DNA of 20,654 nucleotides, from positions 1-20,654 of the IMG/VR virus record IMGVR_UViG_3300020051_000113; one strand, 5' to 3'. A program made the position numbers and the translations under genes. Positions within the stretch are counted from its first letter, which is position 1; each line of letters opens with the position of its first letter. The notes beneath the pieces were generated by a model. It did no database searches and was not told where the DNA came from. It was given only the letters and a program-made list of their open reading frames with translations. Positions 6,980 to 13,951 of this stretch are shown here, piece after piece. Source of the DNA: a virus.

Positions 6980-6990
6980 CTAAATATAAT
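6962..6990 (+). promoter_or_regulatory. sigma70-type promoter for the sliding clamp / dpdA-like unit
   Basis: TTGCAC (6962-6967), 17-nt spacer, TATAAT (6985-6990). Predicted start near 6997 gives a 16-nt leader with GAGGAG at 7001-7006 before ATG 7013. Confidence 0.8.
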
Positions 6991-7012
6991 GTAAGTTACA
7001 GAGGAGAATTCA

Positions 7013-7750
7013 ATGAAAGACATCTTACAAGATATTGTTAGTCATACACAGAACTTAGGTTTTCTAACTACTGTGAAAGTGACTGGCGAAGAAGCAGGCA
7101 CATCGATGTTTTCAATGGCTGATGATAGATCAGTTATTATGGAAGCAGATACACATAACCCATATGCAGATATGATTGGCACATTTGGTATGCCACAATT
7201 AAACAAGTTGAAATACTTGATTGACGGTACTGAATATCAAAAGGACGCAAAGATTACTATTACAAACGCAGAACGTAATGGTGCAAATATTCCTGTAGGT
7301 ATTCACTTTGAAAATGCAGATGGTGATTTTAAAAACGACTATCGTTTTATGAATCAAGAAATTATTAATGAGAAAATGAAAACTGTAAAGTTTCGTGGTG
7401 TAAACTGGGACGTAGAAGTTGTTCCTACACTTGCAGGCGTACAGCGTTTTAATTTCCAAGCAGGGGCTAATCCAGAGCATCCAACATTCTTAGCAAAAAC
7501 TGAAGATGGTAACTTAAAGTTTATCTTTGGTGATGCAAGTACACACGGTGGCGAATTTATTTTTGCAACTGATGTAACTGGTACACTTGACAGAGGCTGG
7601 ACTTGGCCTGTAGCAAGTATTCTAGCAATCCTTAAGATTGCAGATGTTAACAATACTAAGATGAGCATTTCCAATGAAGGTGCAGTGCAAATTACACTAG
7701 ATAGCGGATTAGCAAAATACAAATATATTATTCCAGCACAGGCGGCTTAA
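7013..7750 (+). CDS. 45: DNA polymerase sliding clamp (gp45)
   Basis: A 245-residue protein (T4 gp45 has 228) with GAGGAG 6 nt before the ATG. The sequence begins with the FLTTVKVTG strand and continues through GMPQLNKLKYLIDGTEY, which matches the gp45 pattern 'm.dL.kL.yll..peY', then two clamp-fold halves joined near residues 120-135 and an end LDSGLAKYKYIIPAQ like the clamp's final strand. Gp45 is a homotrimeric ring that tethers gp43 to DNA and, in T4, also activates late transcription. The gene has its own strong promoter. Its stop is followed with no gap by the DpdA-like gene, so the two must be made from the same message. The loader genes 44 and 62 are not in the window. Confidence 0.92.
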   Translation: MKDILQDIVSHTQNLGFLTTVKVTGEEAGTSMFSMADDRSVIMEADTHNPYADMIGTFGMPQLNKLKYLIDGTEYQKDAKITITNAERNGANIPVGIHFENADGDFKNDYRFMNQEIINEKMKTVKFRGVNWDVEVVPTLAGVQRFNFQAGANPEHPTFLAKTEDGNLKFIFGDASTHGGEFIFATDVTGTLDRGWTWPVASILAILKIADVNNTKMSISNEGAVQITLDSGLAKYKYIIPAQAA

Positions 7751-9298
7751 ATGAAAGATCAAACAAACTTATCACCACTACAGAAAGATTACGCAGTGTT
7801 TCTTCCTGCGATTAGTTCTTTCTTTAGTACCTATGTTGCGAAACAAAGACTAGAAGAATTTGTTCCGCAAGATCGTATTCCTAAAGGATTCGATAGAGGT
7901 ATTGAAGGTATGAACTTTTTGAATGAAGAAGCAGGGTACTTTACATACAAGTATGGACTTTATAGTGCAGGTCACGCACAACTTGATTTGCAAAAAAGTC
8001 TAGTACAAGAAAGTATGATCCAAGATAGAAATCGAGACAAGACGATGATACTTGGAGACTCCGGCGGATATCAGATTGGTAAAGGTGTTATTAAGTTTGA
8101 TTGGTTAAATTTTGAAGGTGCTGAAGCAACTAAAGTAAGGCAACGTATCTTAGAATGGTTAGAACTAACTGCTGACTGGTCGATGATGCTTGATGTTCCA
8201 ACTTGGGCTTGTGATCATATTCACTCTCCTAAAACAGGACTAAAAACATTTGAAGACTGTCTTGATAAGACTCGTTACAATAACAAATACTTCCTTGATA
8301 ATCGTTTAGGTCAAACTAAGTTCTTAAATGTATTGCAGGGTTCAAACTGGGATACTGCTGAAAGGTGGTACGAAGGTGTAAAAGAATTCTCCGATCCTGC
8401 GGTATATGGTGATAAGGCTGCTGAAGGTTGGGCAATGGGTGGTGCTAATATGTGCAAGATGCCAATTACACTACGTAGATTGATTACAATGAAGTTTGAT
8501 GGTATGCTTGAAGGTAAAGACTGGATGCACTTCTTAGGTACAGCACAACTAGATTGGTCGTGTTACTTAACAAGTATTCAAAGAATTATTAGAGAGCAAA
8601 TTAATCCTAACTTTACTATTAGTTTTGATTGTGCATCTCCGTTTATTGCAACAGCACACGGACTTGTATATACAAATGCACAACATTCAAGCAAACGTTG
8701 GTCAGTGATTATGGACAAGGCTCCGGACAATAAAGCACTTGCTCAACGTCACGATATACAGTTTCCATTTGAAAGTGAAGTTGGAAGACGTATGACAATT
8801 GCTGACATCTGTCATTATGCTCCGGGTATGTTGAATAAGATCGGTAAAGAAGGCAAAACAAGTTGGGATAGTTTTGCGTATGCACTTATGATGTCGCACA
8901 ATGTAGAATGTCATATTAAAGCAGTACAACGTGCAAATACACTTATGGATATTGAGATTGCAAAAGCACAGCCTGATTGGAGACAATGGCGTAAAGTAAA
9001 AGAAGCAGATAAGAGTGATGAATACTCTGAATGGGTTCCACGTAACATCTTATACTTTGATAGATTTGTAAAAGAACTATTCGGGCAGCCAACTAAAGAG
9101 GCAGCGTTTGCAATGATTAAAGAAGCAGACAGTTTCCTAAAAGATCTTGAAGGTGCTAGACTGCGTGGTGGTGTAACTAACATTTCTGATAGTTTGTTTG
9201 TAGAAGTTGACGAGAACGGTGAAGAAGAAGTTCCGTGGACTGATGATAGAGAAGATACTGAACTTGATAAACTTGAGGAACAATTACAGGAGGCGTAA
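7751..9298 (+). CDS. dpdA: TGT-superfamily DNA transglycosylase, DpdA-like
   Basis: A 515-residue protein starting right after the clamp stop; AGGCGG inside the end of gene 45 (7740-7745) serves as ribosome site. TGT landmarks appear in order: LGDSGGYQIGKG with D103 (like the D102 general acid of Zymomonas TGT), MMLDVPTWACDH, NVLQGSNWD (TGT VQGS), WAMGGANMCK (the base-contacting GG loop), and SFDCASPFIATAHG with D293 as the nucleophile (TGT FDCVLPTR..RHG). The TGT zinc site seems changed: instead of CxCxxC only ICHYAP (C354, H355) is seen, though H383 in MSHNVE matches the usual histidine. The protein is longer than tRNA TGTs. DpdA enzymes exchange guanine in DNA for a 7-deazaguanine base; with folE, queE and a QueD-like gene nearby, DNA rather than tRNA is the likely substrate. 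The fold is well supported; substrate is inferred. Confidence 0.82.
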   Translation: MKDQTNLSPLQKDYAVFLPAISSFFSTYVAKQRLEEFVPQDRIPKGFDRGIEGMNFLNEEAGYFTYKYGLYSAGHAQLDLQKSLVQESMIQDRNRDKTMILGDSGGYQIGKGVIKFDWLNFEGAEATKVRQRILEWLELTADWSMMLDVPTWACDHIHSPKTGLKTFEDCLDKTRYNNKYFLDNRLGQTKFLNVLQGSNWDTAERWYEGVKEFSDPAVYGDKAAEGWAMGGANMCKMPITLRRLITMKFDGMLEGKDWMHFLGTAQLDWSCYLTSIQRIIREQINPNFTISFDCASPFIATAHGLVYTNAQHSSKRWSVIMDKAPDNKALAQRHDIQFPFESEVGRRMTIADICHYAPGMLNKIGKEGKTSWDSFAYALMMSHNVECHIKAVQRANTLMDIEIAKAQPDWRQWRKVKEADKSDEYSEWVPRNILYFDRFVKELFGQPTKEAAFAMIKEADSFLKDLEGARLRGGVTNISDSLFVEVDENGEEEVPWTDDREDTELDKLEEQLQEA

Positions 9299-9299
9299 T

Positions 9300-9479
9300 A
9301 TGTCCGACTATACAAAACGTTTACTTTGGTTAAAAGAATCACACAAATTCCTAAATACACAAGTAGACAAAATGGAAAAGACTGGTAATTTTAAAGACGA
9401 AGAATTAAGTGAAATGAAAAAGAAACGTCTTAAACTTAAAGATCAAATTGAAAGGATTGAAAAGGAACATACAGTATGA
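9300..9479 (+). CDS. DUF465/YdcH-like small coiled-coil protein
   Basis: A 59-residue protein. ATG 9300 is chosen because a perfect AGGAGG (9288-9293), inside the end of the dpdA-like gene, lies 6 nt upstream; the longer frame that opens earlier is unlikely. The protein is one long charged helix (LLWLKESHKFLNTQVDKMEK, then ELSEMKKKRLKLKDQIERIEKE). The 'L...h..Ld..i..mek....d.el..mKk.rL.LKDqI' pattern matches the YdcH/DUF465 family, found across proteobacteria and in marine phages, function unknown. Overlaps the next gene by 4 nt (ATGA). Confidence 0.72.
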   Translation: MSDYTKRLLWLKESHKFLNTQVDKMEKTGNFKDEELSEMKKKRLKLKDQIERIEKEHTV

Positions 9480-10006
9480 ACCGTGATTACGAAAATGGCA
9501 AAGCAGACAATGTTAGATTCTTTTCAGGCTTTGAAGTTGAAAAGACTCCTGCACATTTGAAACTTACATTATTTGTCACAGGCATTAACGATGTACAAAT
9601 TATTAGAGGACATTTAGATACTCACAAGCATATTTTCTTTGGTGCTAATCATAGTTTTGATCCTGCTACTGAAAACCATAGTGCAGATTATTATGAAGAA
9701 TGGGAGAAGATGATTCAACCATTTTTACAAGAAGGATATCTATGTAGTTTAGATATTCCAATTAATGCAGCAGAAATGTTTTTAGATGGACCATTAATTG
9801 AATACGAAAATTTTATTCCGCAACTACGTGTTCCAATTCCTTATATAAAACAATGGAACTACAACACAATGATTAAGATTGATGATAAAGATTTCCAAGC
9901 AACAAATCCAGGTGTATGGTGTCATAGATTGCACACACTAATGGATGAAGAAAGATTCACTAATTGGGAAGAATATAAAAACGATAAAATAGTGGATGAC
10001 AACTAG
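9476..10006 (+). CDS. uncharacterised protein in the deazaguanine block
   Basis: A 176-residue soluble protein whose ATG overlaps the previous stop as ATGA, with AAGGA just upstream. Possible functional residues are HLDTHKHIFFGANHSFDP (several His and an Asp), LDIPINAAEMFLDGP, and NPGVWCHRLHTLMD. I do not recognise the family with confidence, though I recall similar proteins in other marine T4-like phages. The His-rich stretch could hold a metal. It does not show a CxxxCxxC radical-SAM motif, PP-loop, or nucleotide-binding P-loop, so it is not an obvious missing QueC. Its position between the DpdA-like and QueD-like genes makes a role in the same pathway worth testing; that is inference only. 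Confidence 0.62.
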   Translation: MNRDYENGKADNVRFFSGFEVEKTPAHLKLTLFVTGINDVQIIRGHLDTHKHIFFGANHSFDPATENHSADYYEEWEKMIQPFLQEGYLCSLDIPINAAEMFLDGPLIEYENFIPQLRVPIPYIKQWNYNTMIKIDDKDFQATNPGVWCHRLHTLMDEERFTNWEEYKNDKIVDDN

Positions 10007-10024
10007 AACAAAAGGTAGTATACT

Positions 10025-10465
10025 ATGGGTATAACTGATACAATGATGAAAGAAGCAATGGCAGAAGACAATCATAGACGTATTATGTCTACAGCAAAAA
10101 GAATGATTTGGGTAACGTTCCGAAAGGAAGGTATCCACAAATATCCTGCGGCACTGGAAGATCCAGCACTTGCAACAGGTGATGAATATGATGTTTCGTT
10201 TTTGGGATATCCCCATAGACACATATTCCACTTTAAGGTCGGTATCACTGTAACACACAACGACAGAGATATTGAGTTCATTCAATTTAAACGTTGGTTA
10301 GAAAAACTGTATGAGGAGAAAACCCTTGAACTAGATTATAAAAGTTGTGAAATGATATGCGATGATCTATACGAACAGATTATTGCAAAACATCCAGGCC
10401 GTGAAGTCCATATTGACGTAAGTGAAGATGGAGAAAACGGTGCCCACATTGAGTATGCAAGATAG
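10025..10465 (+). CDS. divergent QueD/6-pyruvoyl-tetrahydropterin synthase-like (T-fold) protein
   Basis: A 146-residue protein with AAAGG at 10011-10015, 9 nt before the ATG. The layout from residue 55 follows QueD/PTPS: a strand and histidine pair (YPHRHIFHFKVGITV, with H64, H66, H69, like the HGHxY zinc strand), then DIEFIQFKRWLEKLY (like the GMVxDFxxLK step), LELDYKSCEMICDDLYEQI (like LDHxxLN and PTxENLA, E109 as the pterin-anchoring Glu) and VHIDVSEDGENGAHIEY (like VxVxETxxxxAxY, E134). The catalytic Cys of the first His region is not obvious, and about 50 N-terminal residues are extra. QueD makes 6-carboxytetrahydropterin from the FolE product. With folE and queE nearby this role is plausible; homology is remote and from reading only. 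Confidence 0.55.
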   Translation: MGITDTMMKEAMAEDNHRRIMSTAKRMIWVTFRKEGIHKYPAALEDPALATGDEYDVSFLGYPHRHIFHFKVGITVTHNDRDIEFIQFKRWLEKLYEEKTLELDYKSCEMICDDLYEQIIAKHPGREVHIDVSEDGENGAHIEYAR

Positions 10466-10479
10466 AAAAGGAGATTACA

Positions 10480-10680
10480 GTGTCTTATTTTGCAGACAAT
10501 CCCAAGATTGTCAAGGTGTTCAATGACCTTGATAAGTTCCGTGATTTTTGTCGTTTTGAATGGTTGCCATTCGATGAGAAAAATTTGTACAACAACTCTA
10601 GTAGAGAGTGGCGTGCATTTACCAAGCGGAACAATAACCACTATAAGAAGCGTGGTAGAAATTTTAACAAAAGGAAATAA
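10480..10680 (+). CDS. small phage protein with basic Arg/Asn-rich tail
   Basis: A 66-residue protein starting with GTG; AAAAGGAG (10466-10473) lies 6 nt upstream, which fixes the start. The first half, MSYFADNPKIVKVFNDLDKF and RDFCRFEWLPFDEKNLYNNS, resembles a short conserved phage family ('n..i..lFddL..FrdfC...g..F.E..LYn..s..w'). The last 20 residues (RNNNHYKKRGRNFNKRK region) are strongly basic, like RNA- or DNA-contacting tails. I know no function. Confidence 0.68.
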   Translation: MSYFADNPKIVKVFNDLDKFRDFCRFEWLPFDEKNLYNNSSREWRAFTKRNNNHYKKRGRNFNKRK

Positions 10681-10682
10681 CA

Positions 10683-11723
10683 ATGAACATTTGGTTAGTT
10701 GACTTAGAAGCAGTAGAAACACGTTACACAAAACAATGGAAAACTGAGTTTCCTAAAGTTCTAAAGTCTGCTGGCCACAATGTTAAAGTTATTAGCGGAG
10801 GGGATACGCCACAGGCAACTACACCTGGGGCGTTCCTCAACTTCGGCGGCACTAATGTTTACAAAAGCAATCAACAAGCACAGATTGCAGAAGCATTTTG
10901 TAATGGCGAAGTAAAAGACGGAGACTACTTCCTATACACAGATGCTTGGAATCCTACTGTAATACAATTAAAGTATATGGCAGAGTTACTAGGTGTTAAA
11001 ATAAAAATAGGTGGTATGTGGCACGCCGGTAGTTATGATCCTGAAGATTTTTTAGGTAGACTTATAGGCGATGCTCCGTGGGTTAGAAATGCAGAACGTA
11101 GTATGTATGATTGTTATGATCATAATTTTTATGCAAGTGACTTCCACATCGATATGTTCTTTAAGTCCTTTCCAGACTTAGATAAAAGCAAGGTTGTAAA
11201 GACAGGTTGGCCATTTGAATATATGGATAACACACTTACTCCTTATAAGCATATGGACAAAAAGGATACTGTTTTGTTTCCGCACAGACTTGCTCCGGAA
11301 AAACAATTGAACATATTTCGTGACTTAGCAGACACACTTACACAGTACAATTGGGTAGTTTGTCAAGAACATAACCTAAATAAGAATGAGTATCATAATC
11401 TATTAGGAGAGTCTAAACTAGTATTCAGTGCTAACTTACAAGAAACACTAGGTATAAGTTGGTATGAGGGTGCAGTAGTAGGTTCATTACCTATGGTTCC
11501 AGATAGATTAAGTTATAGTGAAATGGCAATTGATGACTTTAAATATCCAAGTGAATGGACTGATTCTTTCGAATCTTACAAATTACACAAGGATAAAGTA
11601 GTAGCCAAAGTTATTGATTATATGGAAAATTACAAAAACTATCTTCCAAGCCTAAATAAACAAGTAGCCAAACTAAATGGAGAATATTTTAGTTGCAAAG
11701 GTTTACTAGACGTGCTACATTAA
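10683..11723 (+). CDS. GT-B fold glycosyltransferase (GT4-like)
   Basis: A 346-residue protein starting 2 nt after the previous gene, with AAAGGA upstream of the ATG. The first half (IWLVDLEAVETRYTKQW, KSAGHNVKVISGG) looks like the N-terminal Rossmann half of a GT-B enzyme. The second half contains VLFPHRLAPEKQLNIFRDLA (the GT4 'GRL.peKg...li.A' donor-site strand) and SANLQETLGISWYEGAVVGSLPMVPD, an EX7E motif with E254 and E262 that binds the nucleotide-sugar. It therefore probably transfers a sugar from an NDP-sugar. T4-like phages use such enzymes to glycosylate modified DNA bases; its place between the QueD-like and folE genes makes that attractive here, but lipid or protein glycosylation cannot be excluded. 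Confidence 0.75.
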   Translation: MNIWLVDLEAVETRYTKQWKTEFPKVLKSAGHNVKVISGGDTPQATTPGAFLNFGGTNVYKSNQQAQIAEAFCNGEVKDGDYFLYTDAWNPTVIQLKYMAELLGVKIKIGGMWHAGSYDPEDFLGRLIGDAPWVRNAERSMYDCYDHNFYASDFHIDMFFKSFPDLDKSKVVKTGWPFEYMDNTLTPYKHMDKKDTVLFPHRLAPEKQLNIFRDLADTLTQYNWVVCQEHNLNKNEYHNLLGESKLVFSANLQETLGISWYEGAVVGSLPMVPDRLSYSEMAIDDFKYPSEWTDSFESYKLHKDKVVAKVIDYMENYKNYLPSLNKQVAKLNGEYFSCKGLLDVLH

Positions 11724-11762
11724 TAATATGCGCAATCCACTGCGTTAACATCGGAGATTAAA

Positions 11763-12452
11763 TTGAAAAAATACGAAGAAATAGCAAAACGCTTACAAGA
11801 CACAAAAACTAGATATTGGGCAGGCGATAATATCAGTGATTTTATTTTTGAAGGCGAAAAAGAACAACTTATCAAAGAAGCCACTGAAAAGTTTGAAGGT
11901 GTACTAGATGCACTTGTAATTGACAGACATAACGATCCAAACAGTATAGGAACTGGTAAACGTCTTGCAAAGATGTATATCAATGAACTAATGGCAGGAC
12001 GTTATGATCCTATGCCTGGTGCGACAGCATTTCCAAATGACAGTGCTTCACGTTATGAAGGTATGCTAGTAGTACGTTCAGAACTTACAAGTATGTGTTC
12101 ACATCATCATCAAATTGTAAGAGGCGTTGCATACATTGGCATTATTGCCGCAGACAAACTAATTGGATTGTCTAAGTATACACGTATTGCACAATGGTGT
12201 GCTGAACGTGGTACATTGCAAGAAGAACTTGCAAATGATATTACTCGTGAAATACAAAAAGCAACAGGTGCAGAACACTTAGGTGTGTATGTACAAGCAA
12301 CACACGGTTGCGTTGAAAACAGAGGTGTTAAAGCACATAGTTCACTTACACAAACTACCGTACTCAAAGGCGCATTCAAAGACGATGCGGCTACTAAGAA
12401 AGAGTTTATGGATAACATTAAATTACAGCAATCATATGCTTGTGATAGATAA
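11763..12452 (+). CDS. folE: GTP cyclohydrolase I (FolE)
   Basis: A 229-residue protein with a TTG start; GGAG at 11753-11756 is 6 nt upstream and no ATG occurs before the conserved core, so TTG is the best start. Family residues are clear: ELTSMCSHHHQIVRG with zinc ligands C112 and H115 (E. coli C110, H113), GLSKYTRIAQWCAER (the GLSKIARIV helix), and ATHGCVENRGVKAHSS with C183 (E. coli C181), the substrate-contacting Arg and the closing TVLKGAF. It converts GTP to 7,8-dihydroneopterin triphosphate, the first step for both folate and 7-deazaguanine. In this block the deazaguanine role is more likely. A short gene-free stretch of about 40 nt precedes it, with no promoter I can see. Confidence 0.93.
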   Translation: MKKYEEIAKRLQDTKTRYWAGDNISDFIFEGEKEQLIKEATEKFEGVLDALVIDRHNDPNSIGTGKRLAKMYINELMAGRYDPMPGATAFPNDSASRYEGMLVVRSELTSMCSHHHQIVRGVAYIGIIAADKLIGLSKYTRIAQWCAERGTLQEELANDITREIQKATGAEHLGVYVQATHGCVENRGVKAHSSLTQTTVLKGAFKDDAATKKEFMDNIKLQQSYACDR

Positions 12453-12461
12453 GGAGTAATT

Positions 12462-12683
12462 ATGCCAATACCAGAAAGAGTTTACGTTCCAGCAGCCAAA
12501 GATCCAGGCTTAGGACATTTTTATATTAGTTTAATTAAAAGTGTTGTAAGAATAGGAGCAGGTATTTCACTTGCACTAGGAGGTTATTATCTAGGTGCAA
12601 ATGACTGGGGCTTCTGGATTTTAATTGCAGGTGTTGCATTTGTTCTTGCAGAGATTCTTGGAATAGTTGAGGAGATTGTATAA
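12462..12683 (+). CDS. small two-helix membrane protein
   Basis: A 73-residue protein with AAGGAG (12451-12456) 5 nt before the ATG. A proline-containing polar N-terminus (MPIPERVYVPAAKDPGLGHF) is followed by two hydrophobic helices, about 22-44 (ending SLALGGYYLG) and 48-70 (WGFWILIAGVAFVLAEILGI). It is probably an inner-membrane hairpin. Family not recognised; its stop overlaps the next start. Confidence 0.7.
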   Translation: MPIPERVYVPAAKDPGLGHFYISLIKSVVRIGAGISLALGGYYLGANDWGFWILIAGVAFVLAEILGIVEEIV

Positions 12684-12913
12684 TGGACCTCAATAAAGAA
12701 AGAGTATATGCTGTGCAACCACAAAAGACACAAAACGATATTAAAATATTAACCCCTAACGAAGCACTTATGTACAATCTAAGAGGCATTAAACTTTTAG
12801 ATATGACAGAACGACATAATCTTACACCACACAAAGTTAGATTATCACGTGCTAATATGCCAAAGGAACCATTCTATGGAACAATATTCGGAAAAGAAAC
12901 AGAACCAGCGTAA
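12683..12913 (+). CDS. hypothetical protein
   Basis: A 76-residue protein; GAGGAG (12669-12674) is 8 nt upstream of the ATG, which overlaps the previous stop (TAATG). A segment ILTPNEALMYNLRGIKLLDM, then LTPHKVRLSRANM, looks like a small helical domain. It overlaps the next gene by 38 nt. No domain recognised. Confidence 0.62.
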   Translation: MDLNKERVYAVQPQKTQNDIKILTPNEALMYNLRGIKLLDMTERHNLTPHKVRLSRANMPKEPFYGTIFGKETEPA

Positions 12914-13073
12914 AGCGGCTATCGAGAAGGTTCTTAAAAATAAGAAACTTCCTGAAGATATGAGAATTATTTGGATGAGACATCTTAATAATCTCAGTGT
13001 TAACGAAGATGAATATAACGAGAAAGTAAAAAATATCTATGCAAACTTACGACCCTGGACAACCATTGCGTGA
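12876..13073 (+). CDS. small hypothetical helical protein
   Basis: A 65-residue protein beginning MEQYSEKKQNQRKAAIEKVL. ATG 12876 is preferred to the ATG at 12849 because AAGGAA (12863-12868) sits 7 nt before it. It is highly charged and helical (KNKKLPEDMRIIWMRHLNNL, EDEYNEKVKNIYANL). It overlaps the previous gene by 38 nt and the next by 35 nt, unusually long overlaps even here. Function unknown. Confidence 0.6.
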   Translation: MEQYSEKKQNQRKAAIEKVLKNKKLPEDMRIIWMRHLNNLSVNEDEYNEKVKNIYANLRPWTTIA

Positions 13074-13464
13074 TGACCTAATGGTGCAAGAGCAGATAGA
13101 TGGCTCTTGGCAACATATGGTCGGTGTAATTTGTTTAAACCAAACAAATAGAAAACAGGTTAAACGTGTACTTCCTGTGCTGTTTAACTTATGTCCTACA
13201 CCTATGCATTACCTAAATAGTTTACCAGAAACTATAAAAGAAATAATCAAACCTTTAGGAATGGTTAATATACGTGAACATCGTATTCGTAGAATGTCAA
13301 AAGATTACTTGACTTGGGACGGAAATGATGCTACTATGTTATATGGAATTGGAAAATATGGTTCTGATAGTTATGAGATATTTTTCAAGGATAATTACAG
13401 CGTACAACCAACTGATGGTGAGCTGAATAGATATTTGAACGAAGAGGTTTTTAATGTTTCTTAA
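13039..13464 (+). CDS. MBD4-like HhH-GPD DNA glycosylase
   Basis: A 141-residue protein that follows the C-terminal glycosylase domain of MBD4 along almost its whole length. SWQHMVGVICLNQTNRKQV matches 'pWkLLIATIFLNRTSGKmA'; LPVLFNLCPTPMHYL and IKEIIKPLGMVNIREHRIRR match 'PVLWkFLekyPS...' and 'dvsELLKPLGLYDLRAktI'. The helix-hairpin-helix is LYGIGKYGSDSYEIF (G103-G108), and the catalytic aspartate is D126 in QPTDGELNRY, matching MBD4 HPEDHKLNKY. MBD4 removes T or U opposite G, especially at deaminated 5-methylcytosine. No EndoIII-type Fe-S cysteines are seen. ATG 13039 is kept, though ATG 13081 is possible. Class well supported; natural substrate unknown. Confidence 0.82.
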   Translation: MQTYDPGQPLRDDLMVQEQIDGSWQHMVGVICLNQTNRKQVKRVLPVLFNLCPTPMHYLNSLPETIKEIIKPLGMVNIREHRIRRMSKDYLTWDGNDATMLYGIGKYGSDSYEIFFKDNYSVQPTDGELNRYLNEEVFNVS

Positions 13465-13951
13465 GTTACTAGATAAACTAGGACGTAAGCGTACAATATA
13501 TGATAGAGATGGTACTATTCCATATCTTGATCGCTATTATATATTTTTAAAAGACAGAAAGAACTTTCCGTTTAACATTACACTGCATAAGGTAATGGTA
13601 AGCGATGAAGATGTATTACACGACCATCCGTGGTCATATGCTACACTTATTTTGAAAGGTGGGTACTATGAACACATTCCTGTATACAATGATACTACAG
13701 GCGGAGTAGTTGGTGCAACTAGAGTATGGCGTGGTCCTGGACATTTTAGATTTAGAAAAGCAGATGACCTACACTGGTTAGAACTTGCAAAAGACAAAGA
13801 CGGAAACGAAATTCCTTGTTGGAGTTTGTTCTATATGGGCAAAAAAGAAAAGGAGTGGGGCTTTTTACCTTTTAATGGAAAAGGTGAACTTGAAGAACGT
13901 GGGTACCGTTGGGTACACAATGAACAATACTTGGAAGGACGTAATGGTTAA
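13454..13951 (+). CDS. cupin-fold protein
   Basis: A 165-residue protein; GAAGAGG (13441-13447) is 6 nt before the ATG, overlapping the glycosylase gene. The cupin metal-site pattern is visible as VLHDHPWSYATLILKGGYYEH, with a later strand RRGPGHFRFRK-like segment (WRGPGHFRFRKADDLHWLEL) providing a further histidine. The end, WSLFYMGKKEKEWGFLPFNG, is typical of a cupin family with this same 'HDHPW..yttliLkGgY.E' and 'PG..rfR.a.dlHwleL' layout that I recall from bacteria and phages. Probably binds a metal and a small polar ligand; enzymatic role unknown. Confidence 0.78.
   Translation: MFLKLLDKLGRKRTIYDRDGTIPYLDRYYIFLKDRKNFPFNITLHKVMVSDEDVLHDHPWSYATLILKGGYYEHIPVYNDTTGGVVGATRVWRGPGHFRFRKADDLHWLELAKDKDGNEIPCWSLFYMGKKEKEWGFLPFNGKGELEERGYRWVHNEQYLEGRNG

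Noticed and set aside
9207-9299. N-terminal extension of the 9300 gene back to 9207
   Set aside because: It would overlap the end of the transglycosylase gene by 92 nt and give an unlikely basic stretch; AGGAGG sits correctly before ATG 9300.
13309-13337. TTGACT-17-TACTAT inside the glycosylase gene
   Set aside because: The -10 box is poor and the site is deep in coding sequence; no gene start follows closely.
13785-13943. PRTase start at 13785
   Set aside because: Would overlap the cupin gene by 167 nt; ATG 13944 has a ribosome site.
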